Origin: Pontibacter qinzhouensis
Lineage (GTDB): Bacteria; Bacteroidota; Bacteroidia; Cytophagales; Hymenobacteraceae
Length of the DNA: 64,000 nt
Direction of reading: 5' to 3'
Assembly (NCBI RefSeq): GCF_008017455.1
Contig: NZ_VRTY01000023.1
Span: 1 to 64,000 of the forward strand
Part shown: positions 32,577 through 41,332 of the stretch, in pieces
How positions within the stretch are numbered: position 1 is the stretch's first letter
Layout of the letters: every line of letters begins with the position of its first letter
The notes under the pieces: model-generated
The model's input: the letters and a program-made list of their open reading frames with translations, nothing else
What the model was told of the DNA's origin: nothing
Database searches by the model: none
Translations under genes and position numbers: made by a program

Positions 32577-32882
32577 GGCACCAGATGCAAGGCTTTTTCA
32601 AGAAAGGAAGTATACTTTAGAAGTTGGAGTTAGAAATTTTTGAATTTTGAATGAGAGGATGAATGATTGAGAGAATGGATGAAGAGTTCTTTCTAACTCT
32701 AAACTCTTAACTTGCAACTCTTAACTCTTAACTCTACTAAAGGGCCCTTGACTATAATTAGGTTTAAATATGTTGGAAGGCCTATTTCATTAGAATAATT
32801 TGGAAAAAGCAGGACCTTAATTCTCAGAATGCTTAGATTTGGTTCTTCATTCGCCTGCAGTTTCAAATTCTTAAATATTTAC
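32577..32882. other. intergenic region with simple-sequence arms and a DHR copy
   Basis: 306 bp. Positions 32618-32740 hold low-complexity sequence: GAGTTAGAA on one side and several copies of AACTCTTAACT on the other, which are loosely complementary, around a purine-rich GAATGA/GGATGA stretch. Then a reverse DHR copy follows (32745). Confidence 0.55.
32745..32800 (-). repeat. dispersed hairpin repeat (DHR), reverse copy
   Basis: A complete copy from CCCTTGACT to TTAGAATAATT, 83 bp before menA. Its stem is CCTT/AAGG. Confidence 0.86.
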
Positions 32883-33821
32883 ATGTTGGATACTTCAACA
32901 CAACAAACCAACCCGAATCCAGGCCTCTTAAGTGCCTGGATTTCGGCTTTTAGGCCCCGCACATTGCCGCTGGCCCTGTCGTGCATCGGGATGGGCGGCT
33001 TTATGGCAGCCGCAAACGGTGTGTTCGATAGCACTGTTATAGCACTTTGCGTACTCACCACGCTGTTTCTGCAAATTCTCTCGAACCTCGCCAACGACTA
33101 CGGCGACTCCAAGCACGGTGCAGACAGCATACACCGCGAAGGGCCGAAGCGGGCGGTGCAGGCGGGGCACATTACTGCCGAACATATGAAAAAGGGCATG
33201 ATCGTATTTAGCCTGCTCTCGCTGCTATCGGGTTTGCTGCTGCTCTGGGTGGCTTTTGGAACAGAAGGACTGCTGCTCGCGCTGCTGTTCCTGGTGCTGG
33301 GCCTGGCTGCCATTTGGGCTGCTATTAACTACACCGCCGGTGATAAACCCTATGGTTATGCCGGCCTCGGCGATATTTCGGTTTTCATTTTCTTCGGATT
33401 GGTGGGCGTATTGGGTACTTACTTTCTGCAGGCGCTGGAGTTCAATCCGCTGGTGCTGCTGCCTGCTTTTATTTGTGGCTTCTTCTCCACAGCCGTGCTC
33501 AACGTCAACAACATCCGCGATATCCACTCCGATAAACTGGCTGGCAAGTATTCTATTCCCGTTCGCCTCGGGCCGAAGCGCGCCCGCATTTACCATATAT
33601 TATTACTGGCAGGTGGTGTAGTAAGTGCAGTGGTGTATGTGGCGCTGAACTTTTACTCTGCCTGGCAGTTTCTGTTCGTGCTGGCCCTGCCACTGGTTAT
33701 CATCAACGGCAGAAATGTGTGGCAAAAGCAGACTTCTGCAGAACTGGACCCTTACCTCAAGCAAATGGCGATGACGACACTGGCGTTTGTGTTGCTGTTT
33801 GGAATAGGGCAGGTGGTGTAG
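32883..33821 (+). CDS. menA: 1,4-dihydroxy-2-naphthoate polyprenyltransferase
   Basis: An integral membrane prenyltransferase of the UbiA superfamily, which joins dihydroxynaphthoate with a polyprenyl diphosphate to give demethylmenaquinone. The protein has 312 residues and about eight helices. ISAFRPRTLPLALSCIGMGG opens helix 1; NLANDYGDSKHGAD is the first Asp-rich motif and NNIRDIHSDKLAGK the second, both for magnesium diphosphate. I start at the ATG of 32883; the frame extends to 32829 without sense. Menaquinone is the quinone expected for the NADH dehydrogenase encoded 700 bp downstream, so the neighbourhood is functionally coherent, although the genes are not one operon. Confidence 0.93.
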   Translation: MLDTSTQQTNPNPGLLSAWISAFRPRTLPLALSCIGMGGFMAAANGVFDSTVIALCVLTTLFLQILSNLANDYGDSKHGADSIHREGPKRAVQAGHITAEHMKKGMIVFSLLSLLSGLLLLWVAFGTEGLLLALLFLVLGLAAIWAAINYTAGDKPYGYAGLGDISVFIFFGLVGVLGTYFLQALEFNPLVLLPAFICGFFSTAVLNVNNIRDIHSDKLAGKYSIPVRLGPKRARIYHILLLAGGVVSAVVYVALNFYSAWQFLFVLALPLVIINGRNVWQKQTSAELDPYLKQMAMTTLAFVLLFGIGQVV

Positions 33822-33884
33822 TGGGGGAGGTCTATGTTGGAATGAAAATTCTTGCAAAAAGCTAATGAAGAAAATCAAGCGACA

Positions 33885-34334
33885 ATGGAAGGTAACCTAT
33901 TTGAGTATTTAGATAGTATTCTGCACGAAGAATGTTTCCAGAAGAGGGGTAAAAAGATCTGGTTTAGAAAAACAGATAGTACGATTCTGATTTGTGAAGC
34001 ACAAGTGTCACGATACTCAAACGCATTTTACCTGAACTTTGGTATTGTTTTCCCAGAACTTGTGAATGGCAATAAAATGCCAAAGTTAAGCATCGATAAT
34101 TGGCACGTAAGGGGGAGATTCGAAGAAATAATTAAAGATAGAAAGTTTATAGGTTCATTTCCTTTCGAGATATCAACAAAAGATCAGGTGCAACTTAAAG
34201 ATTATCTTAAGGAGAACATCAAAAGTTGTGTTGTTCCTTTTCTGCTTAAGTACTCGTCTGTAGAAATGGTGAAAAGAGAAATAGCTGAAAATGTTTTTGA
34301 CTACGGCAGAATGCTTACTTCAAATCAAGTATAA
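33885..34334 (+). CDS. DUF4304 domain protein
   Basis: A small cytosolic protein of 149 residues. The pattern FQKRGKKIWFRKTDSTILICEAQVSR and the following YLNFGIVF resemble DUF4304, whose members occur singly and near polymorphic toxin loci, without a proven role. Codon use is visibly more AT-rich than in menA and nuoH on either side, suggesting recent arrival. I start at the ATG of 33885 (EGNLFEYLD follows); an in-frame TTG at 33852 is possible. No toxin-like partner gene is nearby. Confidence 0.65.
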   Translation: MEGNLFEYLDSILHEECFQKRGKKIWFRKTDSTILICEAQVSRYSNAFYLNFGIVFPELVNGNKMPKLSIDNWHVRGRFEEIIKDRKFIGSFPFEISTKDQVQLKDYLKENIKSCVVPFLLKYSSVEMVKREIAENVFDYGRMLTSNQV

Positions 34335-34414
34335 TATGCATTCTTCATCCGACAGTGTAGAAGAATTTTTCAAGGCTCTTTGCCAAAGGTCCACCCAACT
34401 CCATCGCTCCCTCA

Positions 34415-34472
34415 AATTATTCTAATCAAAATTGCCTTCCAAAGCAAAAAGCTGCCTCCGCATGTCAAGGCA
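34415..34472 (+). repeat. dispersed hairpin repeat (DHR), forward copy with extended stem
   Basis: This copy has TTGCCTT on the left and AAGGCAA on the right, a seven-bp perfect stem. Three positions differ from the common CCCTT/AAGGG form on both sides, so pairing is conserved. It lies 75 bp before nuoH. Confidence 0.88.
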
Positions 34473-34547
34473 ATTGCACCTCAAAGAATTAGCACATTAG
34501 CACATTACAAACTACCTTTGCTTCTATAACCAAACCTGAATTCCGTC

Positions 34548-35657
34548 ATGGCCTTACTTGCTTTTGTGATCACCATTTCGCTGATGCTCGTGGTAGTAAT
34601 CGTGGTGGTGTATGCCGAGCGGAAGGTGGCGGCCTTTATGCAGGACCGCCTCGGTCCCACAGAAGCAGGGCCTTACGGCACGCTGCAGCCTCTGCTCGAT
34701 GTGCTCAAGCTGCTGCAGAAAGAAGACATTATTCCGGCTGCCGCCGATAAGAAACTGTTTGCTGTAGCGCCTATCCTCATTTTTGCAGCTGTTTTTGCTG
34801 GTTTTGCTGTTATTCCGTTGTCGCCTACGCTGGTGCCGGCTGGTGTTGGTATTGGCGTATTTTATTTGTTGGCTATTATCTCTTTGGATGTCATCGGGCT
34901 GCTGATGGCAGGCTGGGGCTCCAATAACAAATACGCCATGTTGGGTGCCATGCGCTCGGTTGCCCAGATCGTGTCATACGAAATTCCGGCTGGTCTGGCG
35001 CTGCTGTCGGTGGTCATGATCTGCCAGTCGCTCGATTTTCAGGAGATCAGTTACCAGCAGGGCGTGCTGATGAACGCTTTTCCGGGGCTGGAGCAGGAGC
35101 AGAACTGGTTGTTTGGCATACGATCCTTGGGCTTCGAAACCACCACCGTAGGCGGCCTCACAACCTGGAATATTTTTAGGGCGCCAGTGTTGCTGGTGGC
35201 TTTTATTGTTTATTTTATCGCCTCGCTGGCAGAGTGTAACCGGGCACCCTTCGATATTCCGGAGGCAGAGTCGGAGCTGGTGGCAGGTTTTCACGTGGAA
35301 TATTCAGGGTTCCGGTTCGCTACGTTCTTTCTGGCCGAATATGCCATGATGGTGTTGGTATGCCTGGTAGCAGTCATATTGTTCTTAGGTAGCTGGAACA
35401 CGCCCTTGCCCAACATTGGCCCGATTGCCCTGGCCAACTGGACAACCGGAGCACCCGGAGGCATAGCCAGTGTAGTCTGGGGAGGCTTCTGGCTGATCTC
35501 GAAAACGCTGGTGCTGCTGTTTGTGCAGCTCTGGGCCCGCTGGACTTACCCGCGCCTGCGCGTAGACCAGCTTATGCACCTTTGCTGGAAAGTACTCACG
35601 CCTATATCCATTGGCCTGGTGCTGCTGGCAGGTTTGTGGCGCTTACTGATGATTTAG
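34548..35657 (+). CDS. nuoH: NADH-quinone oxidoreductase subunit H
   Basis: A membrane subunit of complex I at the junction between quinone site and proton-pumping arm. It has 369 residues and about eight helices. [24 protein letters not shown] is the first conserved cytosolic loop, [26 protein letters not shown] the second, and [28 protein letters not shown] the acidic quinone-site loop. It is the first nuo gene here. nuoA-G, including the NADH-oxidising module, are not in the window, so the locus is either split or the complex takes electrons from another donor. Confidence 0.97.
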   Translation: MALLAFVITISLMLVVVIVVVYAERKVAAFMQDRLGPTEAGPYGTLQPLLDVLKLLQKEDIIPAAADKKLFAVAPILIFAAVFAGFAVIPLSPTLVPAGVGIGVFYLLAIISLDVIGLLMAGWGSNNKYAMLGAMRSVAQIVSYEIPAGLALLSVVMICQSLDFQEISYQQGVLMNAFPGLEQEQNWLFGIRSLGFETTTVGGLTTWNIFRAPVLLVAFIVYFIASLAECNRAPFDIPEAESELVAGFHVEYSGFRFATFFLAEYAMMVLVCLVAVILFLGSWNTPLPNIGPIALANWTTGAPGGIASVVWGGFWLISKTLVLLFVQLWARWTYPRLRVDQLMHLCWKVLTPISIGLVLLAGLWRLLMI

Positions 35658-35820
35658 TTAAGTTAGAAACTTATAAAGTAGTAAATAGGTAGAAAGTTGT
35701 TTCGTAAAAGGTATAAACGCGTAAAAGATCAAACTAACGCCAGACCTGAACTAAACCTTCAAATAATACCTACACCTTCTAACTTTCTAACCCATTAACT
35801 CTTTAACTTTTTAACTCAAC
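35658..35820. repeat. low-complexity inverted repeat in nuoH-nuoI spacer
   Basis: The left arm (35658-35699, based on AGTTAGAAACTTATAAAG) and the right arm (about 35775-35820, based on CTTTCTAACCCATTAACTC) are imperfectly complementary over about 42 bases, with a 75-base centre. It fills the whole spacer between two genes that should be co-transcribed. Confidence 0.55.
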
Positions 35821-35822
35821 AG

Positions 35823-36425
35823 ATGTCTGTAGTAAAACATAAAGTTGGTTTTCGGGATGTGGTGAAGTCGCTGGTGAGTGGGGCTCGCCTGACGCTGCAC
35901 CACTTTCTGCATGCCGACAAACGCCGCAAGCCTGTCTACATCAGCGATGAATCTTACTTTGAGCAAAAGGAGGGGCTGGTAACGCTTACTTACCCTTACG
36001 AAGCATTGCCAGTGCCTGATAAAGGCCGCTACCGCCTGCACAACGAAATAGACGATTGTATTGTATGCGACCTTTGTGCCAAAGTCTGCCCCGTTAATTG
36101 CATCACCATCGAGTCTGTGAAAGCTACGGAAGATATCGGCGTAACCTCAGATGGTACTAAAAAGCGCCTGTACGCCCCAACGTTCGACATAGACATGGCC
36201 AAATGCTGCTACTGTGGCCTCTGCACTACCGTGTGCCCCACCGACTGCCTCACCATGACACCGGTATATGATTTCCCGGAGGTCGACATCAAGAACATGG
36301 TCTACCACTTCACCGACCTCAGCCCGGAGCAGGCACAGGAGAAAAAGCAACTCCTGGAGAAGCAACAGGAGGAAATGGCAGCCGCAAAAGCAGCAGCACT
36401 GGCTGCCCGGAAGCAGCAGGGGTGA
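35823..36425 (+). CDS. nuoI: NADH-quinone oxidoreductase subunit I
   Basis: A ferredoxin-like subunit of complex I with two 4Fe-4S clusters (N6a and N6b) that carry electrons toward the quinone. The ligands are plain: CIVCDLCAKVCP at about 79-90 and CCYCGLCTTVCP at about 128-139. The N-terminal helix (SLVSGARLTLHHFL) anchors it to the membrane. A 45-residue C-terminal tail rich in Glu, Lys, Gln and Ala (coiled-coil-like) is longer than in E. coli. It is preceded and followed by spacers of about 165 bp that contain inverted repeats, although nuo genes are usually packed tightly. Confidence 0.95.
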   Translation: MSVVKHKVGFRDVVKSLVSGARLTLHHFLHADKRRKPVYISDESYFEQKEGLVTLTYPYEALPVPDKGRYRLHNEIDDCIVCDLCAKVCPVNCITIESVKATEDIGVTSDGTKKRLYAPTFDIDMAKCCYCGLCTTVCPTDCLTMTPVYDFPEVDIKNMVYHFTDLSPEQAQEKKQLLEKQQEEMAAAKAAALAARKQQG

Positions 36426-36428
36426 AAT

Positions 36429-36581
36429 AAGACACAAGATTTCAGACACAAGACGCAGGACTTTTTCCTGATGTTAAGTGAGTATATTTTCAGCTATTCA
36501 GAATTTATTAATTTGGTTCTAACGCATAAGTCTGATGGGCGTTAACGAGAAGAAAATCTTGTGTCCTGATACTTGTGTCTT
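36429..36581. repeat. inverted repeat in nuoI-nuoJ spacer
   Basis: Two 26-base arms (36429-36454 and 36556-36581) are complementary at about 22 positions. Each arm contains two copies of ACACAAGA or its complement. The centre is about 100 bases long. The arms sit directly at the ends of the spacer. Confidence 0.75.
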
Positions 36582-36592
36582 AAAAAAAACCC

Positions 36593-37108
36593 ATGCTTTT
36601 TTACCTCTTCGCCGCACTGGCCACCATTTCCGGAGCATACATGGTGCTGACGCGCAACCTGCTCTATGCCGCTTTTGCGCTGCTGCTCACGCTGCTGAGC
36701 ATAGCCGGTATTTTTGTGATGCTGTTCGCCGATTTTGTAGCAGTTGTTCAGCTGATGGTTTACGTGGGCGGGGTGCTGGTGCTTATTTTGTTTGGTATCA
36801 TGCTCAGTACCCGCGTGAAAGATAAATCGGTGATGTCGCAGAATGTGAACAAAAGCTGGGGCTCCATGGTGGCAGGAGTCGTATTAGTTGGCCTTTGCTA
36901 CACTATTCTGCAAACAGATTATGCCACACTGCCATGGATAGAGGCTGCCAGTACCGATGTGTTAGGTGAGCAGAAAAGTACGGTGCAGGCCATAGGCGTT
37001 AAACTCATGACAGATGTGGTGTTGCCTTTCGAAATAGCCTCCCTGCTGCTCCTGATCGCCTTGATGGGCTCGGCCTATATCGCTACTGATAAACAGACAA
37101 AACTGTAA
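36593..37108 (+). CDS. nuoJ: NADH-quinone oxidoreductase subunit J
   Basis: A complex I membrane subunit with five helices in 171 residues. It starts MLFYLFAALATISGAYMV and contains the conserved LLTLLSIAGIFVMLFADFVAVVQLMVYVGGVLVLILFGIML, the third helix with its pi-bulge that links quinone reduction to the proton channels. The last helix is EIASLLLLIALMGSAYIA. The gene ends 5 bp before nuoK. Confidence 0.96.
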   Translation: MLFYLFAALATISGAYMVLTRNLLYAAFALLLTLLSIAGIFVMLFADFVAVVQLMVYVGGVLVLILFGIMLSTRVKDKSVMSQNVNKSWGSMVAGVVLVGLCYTILQTDYATLPWIEAASTDVLGEQKSTVQAIGVKLMTDVVLPFEIASLLLLIALMGSAYIATDKQTKL

Positions 37109-37113
37109 GACGA

Positions 37114-37422
37114 ATGGACAGAATACCTTTAGAGCACCTGCTGCTGTTGGGAGCAGTTCTTTTTAGCCTTGGCTTATGGGCGGTTCTTACCAAGCGGCAT
37201 GCGGTGGTAGTGCTCATGGGCATCGAACTCATTTTTAATGCGGCCAACCTGAACCTCGTCGCTTTTAGCCGCTACGACCCGCAGCTGATGCAAGGGCAGC
37301 TCTTCGCACTTTTTGTTATGGTAATAGCAGCCGCAGAGTCTGCTGTAGCACTGGCAATAGTGCTGCGGGTGTACCAGCATTTTAAAACGGCTAACCTGAA
37401 CCAGATTGTAGGGGAGGAGTAA
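37114..37422 (+). CDS. nuoK: NADH-quinone oxidoreductase subunit K
   Basis: A small complex I proton-channel subunit of 102 residues with three helices. VVVLMGIELIFNAANLNLVAF contains the conserved membrane Glu (GIEL), and VMVIAAAESAVALAIVLRVYQ the second (AAAESA), both needed for proton movement. The length is standard. In most bacteria nuoL follows directly; here a 1.5-kb stretch with an unrelated lipoprotein gene comes in between. Confidence 0.97.
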   Translation: MDRIPLEHLLLLGAVLFSLGLWAVLTKRHAVVVLMGIELIFNAANLNLVAFSRYDPQLMQGQLFALFVMVIAAAESAVALAIVLRVYQHFKTANLNQIVGEE

Positions 37423-37481
37423 TTGCTTTCTATTTGGCGTGGCAGAAGCGCTTTATTGCTTTGTTTATCACATTCACTTAT

Positions 37482-38576
37482 ATGCTTACTTATTTCAGGT
37501 TCAGAACCCATTGGCTTAGTTTCTCTATCATTTATATTTTTATTTTTTTGTTTTCTTGTCAATCTACAGTTACTGAAGCACAGGAAATTGATCCTGTATA
37601 TGGGGAACCTCTAGATGAATTGTATAAAACAAGAAAAGTAAAAGAGGTATTTATAGAACGAGACCAGTATTATAATGGACAGTTATTGTATCAGAGATAT
37701 CTTTTTCAATATTTCTTGATTGATGAGAATGGGTATAAAATCAGGCGTGAAAATTCTCATAACAACAGAATTAGCAATAGATTAGATATGGAATATGATG
37801 CAAAAGGGCATTTACTTGCCTCAACCTATTTCCAGGCAGCATCAGGAAAGGAGACAGCAGAAACGGATAGGAAGAATATTGTTTGGGTGCAGGCAACTCA
37901 GAACCGTTATGCCGCCCCAGGAAGGGAGAACGGCGGAGAATTTCGTTGGGATGCTATAAATAAAAAGTGGAATCAGATTTCGAAAATAAAAACTTGGGTG
38001 CAGAACGACACCACTTATACCGAGACACGCACCTCTTATTCTAACTCGTTTGAGCTAACTGAGGTTAGTCGTGATTTTCTGCTCGGAAAAGATAAGAATA
38101 TACTGAGGCACGATTATATTAGCTTTTCACCAAAAGGGATGAGTGAAGCAAATTACTATTATACCAAGCTTGAAGACGAGAGAGTAGTGGAGTCTGGAAA
38201 GGTGGATTTTGAGATGGAGGTACTGACATTTCTTGAGCGGCATCCGGAGTACCAAAGGTTGTTATTTTCTAAAAATGGATTTAAACCAGTAGTAGATAAA
38301 GTGGCCCGGCAATCGGAAGGTACTTTAAAGCCGAATAGCACCTTTACATATAATGGCGCTGGTTTGCTGGTCGAAAAAAAGGAGTACAGTGAGCGAACAA
38401 TTTATCAGCGGGATGCAAAGGGACGTGCTATTACTGAACGGTCAGAACATGAGGGAAGCGCTGGGAGATTGATTACATACTACTATAATGAATCTGGTTT
38501 GGTTGAGAAGGAGGTGAGAACCTATAGCAATGGTGCACCGGAAGAGACAAGGTTTTACCGTTATAGCTTTTATTGA
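37482..38576 (+). CDS. lipoprotein with YD/RHS-like repeats, inserted between nuoK and nuoL
   Basis: A 364-residue exported protein. I start at the ATG of 37482, which gives a signal peptide with lipobox LFSC (IIYIFIFLFSCQS); a longer frame begins at a TTG at 37434, close to the nuoK stop. The mature protein has repeated beta-hairpin units such as MEYDAKGHLLASTYF, YNGAGLLVEKKEY and YYYNESGLVEKEVRTY, resembling YD repeats of RHS-like surface proteins and MORN-like Bacteroidota lipoproteins. Its bases are more AT-rich than the nuo genes on both sides. It has no evident link to complex I and looks like an insertion into the operon. Confidence 0.75.
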   Translation: MLTYFRFRTHWLSFSIIYIFIFLFSCQSTVTEAQEIDPVYGEPLDELYKTRKVKEVFIERDQYYNGQLLYQRYLFQYFLIDENGYKIRRENSHNNRISNRLDMEYDAKGHLLASTYFQAASGKETAETDRKNIVWVQATQNRYAAPGRENGGEFRWDAINKKWNQISKIKTWVQNDTTYTETRTSYSNSFELTEVSRDFLLGKDKNILRHDYISFSPKGMSEANYYYTKLEDERVVESGKVDFEMEVLTFLERHPEYQRLLFSKNGFKPVVDKVARQSEGTLKPNSTFTYNGAGLLVEKKEYSERTIYQRDAKGRAITERSEHEGSAGRLITYYYNESGLVEKEVRTYSNGAPEETRFYRYSFY

Positions 38577-38916
38577 TTAATTGAGCTGTCAGAGTTATCA
38601 ATCCAGATTATTCTAATGAAAAACCCCTTCCAAAGCATTTTAACAACATTTTGGTTCAAGGGTAGAAATGGTTTTTAAACTAAGCCAACGTGGAAGGGCA
38701 TGAGAGCAGGTAACTCACTTTCCATTCTTCTTAGTTGAACTTTGCTCCATACTATTTCTGCCAGACATAATTCTTCTCTCCTTCGGCATAACATTTTAAA
38801 ATTGTGTTATTAAAAGCGCAATATCCTTAACTTTGCCCCCTCGTTACAGGCTAAGGAGGTGCTTATCCTCTTTTTACGCTGTACTAGAGCTAGAACCTAA
38901 ATTGTTGAACTAGAAC
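38577..38916. other. intergenic region before nuoL, with DHR copy
   Basis: 340 bp with a DHR copy at 38606 and otherwise no gene. The last 150 bp might contain a secondary promoter for nuoL-N, which would be needed if the insertion interrupts transcription; I cannot identify it with confidence. Confidence 0.5.
38606..38662 (+). repeat. dispersed hairpin repeat (DHR), forward copy
   Basis: This copy shows the best hairpin: outer CCCTT/AAGGG, inner CCAAA with TTTGG. It starts 29 bp after the lipoprotein stop codon. Confidence 0.87.
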
Positions 38917-41103
38917 TTGGAGCTTTCCGCGCTTATTGAGCCCCTGGCTGGCACACCCGAAACAAAGCTTGCGCTGGCAGTGCTTCTGCTGCCTCTTTTT
39001 GCTTTCCTGAGCCTGTTCTTCTTTGGCAAGCGACTTCCCCGCCAGGGCGATTGGCTGGGTATTGCGCTCACTGTTTTAGCCTTTGGCGCATCGGTTTGGC
39101 TGTTTTCTGCCACCTGGAACCATACCTCCTTTCACAGCCGCACCGTCTGGTTCAGCCTTCCTGCACTAAGTGCCTCGGTTACAAATTTCACAGCCGGAAT
39201 TCTATTAGATAACCTCACGGTGCTGATGCTGGTTATAGTCACCTTTATTTCCACACTGGTACAACTTTTCTCGGTGGGCTATATGCACGGCGATGCGGGC
39301 TACAGCCGCTACTATGCCTTTCTGGGCCTGTTCACCTTCAGTATGCTAGGCATTGTACTTGTCGATAACCTGCTGCTGCTGTTTATGTTCTGGGAGCTGG
39401 TAGGCTTCTCGTCGTACCTGCTCATCGGTTTCTGGTTCGATCGGCCTGCGGCTGTGGCAGCCAATAAAAAAGCGTTCCTGGTAAACCGCGTTGGTGATAT
39501 TGGGCTGCTGCTGGGGCTGTTCTTTTTCTACACCTGCTTCCGCACCTTCGACCTGGAGGCGCTGCGCACTTTGGTAAACGAAGGCAGCTGGATCGGTGGC
39601 AGTTTCCTGGTGTCGTTTCAGCTGCACGGCCAGCCCTGGGACCTGGAGCTAGCACCACTGTGGCTGACCTTGGCCGGTTTAGGTTTGTTTATGGGTTGTG
39701 TGGGTAAGTCGGCGCAGTTTCCGCTGCAGGTCTGGCTCCCCGATGCCATGCAAGGTCCTACGCCTGTTTCCTCGCTTATACACGCGGCTACCATGGTGGC
39801 GGCAGGCGTTTACCTGCTGGCCAGGTGCTATGCCTTTTTTACGGTAGATGCGCTTACGGTTATCGCTATTGTTGGTGCCATTACGGCCCTGCTTGGTGCT
39901 GTTGCTGCTCTTACACAAAACGATATCAAAGCTGTGCTGGCATTCTCTACTATTTCGCAGCTCGGTTACATGGTAATGGGCATGGGAACGGGCGCACACG
40001 ATGCCTCGCTTTTTCACCTGACCACGCATGCATTTTTTAAGGCAGCGCTTTTCCTGAACGCTGGTATTATTATACATGCCATGCACCGGGGGCTGCACCA
40101 CTCGCACCAGCCGGAGCACATCGATCCGCAGGATATCCGGAACATGGGCGGCCTGCGAAAAGCGATGCCGTTTACTTTCTTTACCTATGCCCTGGCAGCT
40201 GCCGCTCTGGTTGGCTTACCGCTATTTTCAGGCTTTTTATCGAAAGACGCGATTTTGGCAGGAAGTTGGGCCTGGGCGCAAACCATGAGTGCTAACGGCA
40301 ATGCACTTTATTTCCTGGTGCCGGCTATAGGTTTTGCCGTGGTGTTGCTTACAGCTTATTACATGGGCCGCCACCTGTGGCTCCTGTTCTTTGGGGAGTT
40401 CCGGCTGCCATTCGATATAAAATCGCTGCGTTTTTCTGCTGGCAGGGAGGTGGAGCTGGTTATGCTGGTACCGGTGCTGCTGCTGGCGGTGCTGTCGCTG
40501 GGGGTGTTCTTTTCGCTTAATCCGTTAGATTTTGCCGGAAGCTGGCTGCTGCAGGGCCTGAACCTAGGCTTGCTGGCTGCAGATGCCAGGCCGCTGGCAG
40601 ATGGTTTGCTGCAGGCTGTGGCGGAGCAGGACAAAGCCAACCATGTGGCGCATGTGCTCTTTGCCGTGTTGGCTGTGGCCCTTGGCGTGTCGGGGGTAGG
40701 GTATGCCATCATTAAGTACCGAAATAAGACAAAGGAGATGCTGTTGCAAGAGCAACCGCAGAGTGCTCTGGGCAGACTCTCTTACAACCACTTTTACCTC
40801 GACCAGTTGTACAACAGTGCTTTTGTAAAGCCAACGCTTTTGCTTGCGCGCAGCCTGTACCGCACCGATAAGCGTGTAATTGATTACCTGCTGAACAATG
40901 GCAGTATTATATTGGTGGTGCTGGCCAAAACAGTTGCCTGGTTCGACAGGTTGGTGGTAGACGGGTTGGTGTGGCTGGTAGGGGCACTGTCGCGGTTTGC
41001 TGGCAGATTTGGCCGTAACCTGCAGAACGGGAAGGTGCAATCGTATTTTGCCTACTCTCTTTTAGGATTTATTTTGATAATACTATACATAGTCCTGAAA
41101 TGA
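38917..41103 (+). CDS. nuoL: NADH-quinone oxidoreductase subunit L
   Basis: The distal antiporter-like proton-pump subunit of complex I, 728 residues with about 16 helices. LFMFWELVGFSSYLLIGFWFDRP has the conserved channel Glu, LPDAMQGPTPVSSLIHAATMVAAGVYL the lysine-region helix pair, and a C-terminal amphipathic lateral helix and anchor can be seen (PTLLLARSLYRTDKRVIDYLL, last hydrophobic run YSLLGFILIILYI). It is about 100 residues longer than E. coli NuoL. The start appears to be a TTG (TTG GAG CTT TCC), since no ATG is available upstream of the first helix. Confidence 0.95.
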   Translation: MELSALIEPLAGTPETKLALAVLLLPLFAFLSLFFFGKRLPRQGDWLGIALTVLAFGASVWLFSATWNHTSFHSRTVWFSLPALSASVTNFTAGILLDNLTVLMLVIVTFISTLVQLFSVGYMHGDAGYSRYYAFLGLFTFSMLGIVLVDNLLLLFMFWELVGFSSYLLIGFWFDRPAAVAANKKAFLVNRVGDIGLLLGLFFFYTCFRTFDLEALRTLVNEGSWIGGSFLVSFQLHGQPWDLELAPLWLTLAGLGLFMGCVGKSAQFPLQVWLPDAMQGPTPVSSLIHAATMVAAGVYLLARCYAFFTVDALTVIAIVGAITALLGAVAALTQNDIKAVLAFSTISQLGYMVMGMGTGAHDASLFHLTTHAFFKAALFLNAGIIIHAMHRGLHHSHQPEHIDPQDIRNMGGLRKAMPFTFFTYALAAAALVGLPLFSGFLSKDAILAGSWAWAQTMSANGNALYFLVPAIGFAVVLLTAYYMGRHLWLLFFGEFRLPFDIKSLRFSAGREVELVMLVPVLLLAVLSLGVFFSLNPLDFAGSWLLQGLNLGLLAADARPLADGLLQAVAEQDKANHVAHVLFAVLAVALGVSGVGYAIIKYRNKTKEMLLQEQPQSALGRLSYNHFYLDQLYNSAFVKPTLLLARSLYRTDKRVIDYLLNNGSIILVVLAKTVAWFDRLVVDGLVWLVGALSRFAGRFGRNLQNGKVQSYFAYSLLGFILIILYIVLK

Positions 41104-41176
41104 TAGTTAATTTTGCGGCTTGAAAAGTAGAGTGTTTCGCATAAGGTGTAGCTATAGCAAGCGATTGCCTGGCAAG

Positions 41177-41232
41177 CCCTGAGAGGCAAAAGACGATTTT
41201 TTCTTTGGAAGGCCATTTTTATTAGAATAATT
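41177..41232 (-). repeat. dispersed hairpin repeat (DHR), reverse copy inside nuoL-nuoM spacer
   Basis: From CCCTGAGAGG to TTAGAATAATT. The outer stem strand is damaged (CCCTGA instead of CCCTTGA). It lies between two genes of one operon. Confidence 0.78.
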
Positions 41233-41332
41233 GAAGCTGGTTCTAAAAATCAGTGAGTTTATAAGTTAACAGATGTTTGGCTTCTGCCCCGGCAATTAAG
41301 CCTTTTTACATAATCAACTATTCACCAACTGG

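Noticed and set aside
33885-34334. DUF4304 gene as the immunity part of a toxin system or defence island
   Set aside because: No toxin, secretion marker or defence gene is adjacent; one small gene is not enough for such a claim.
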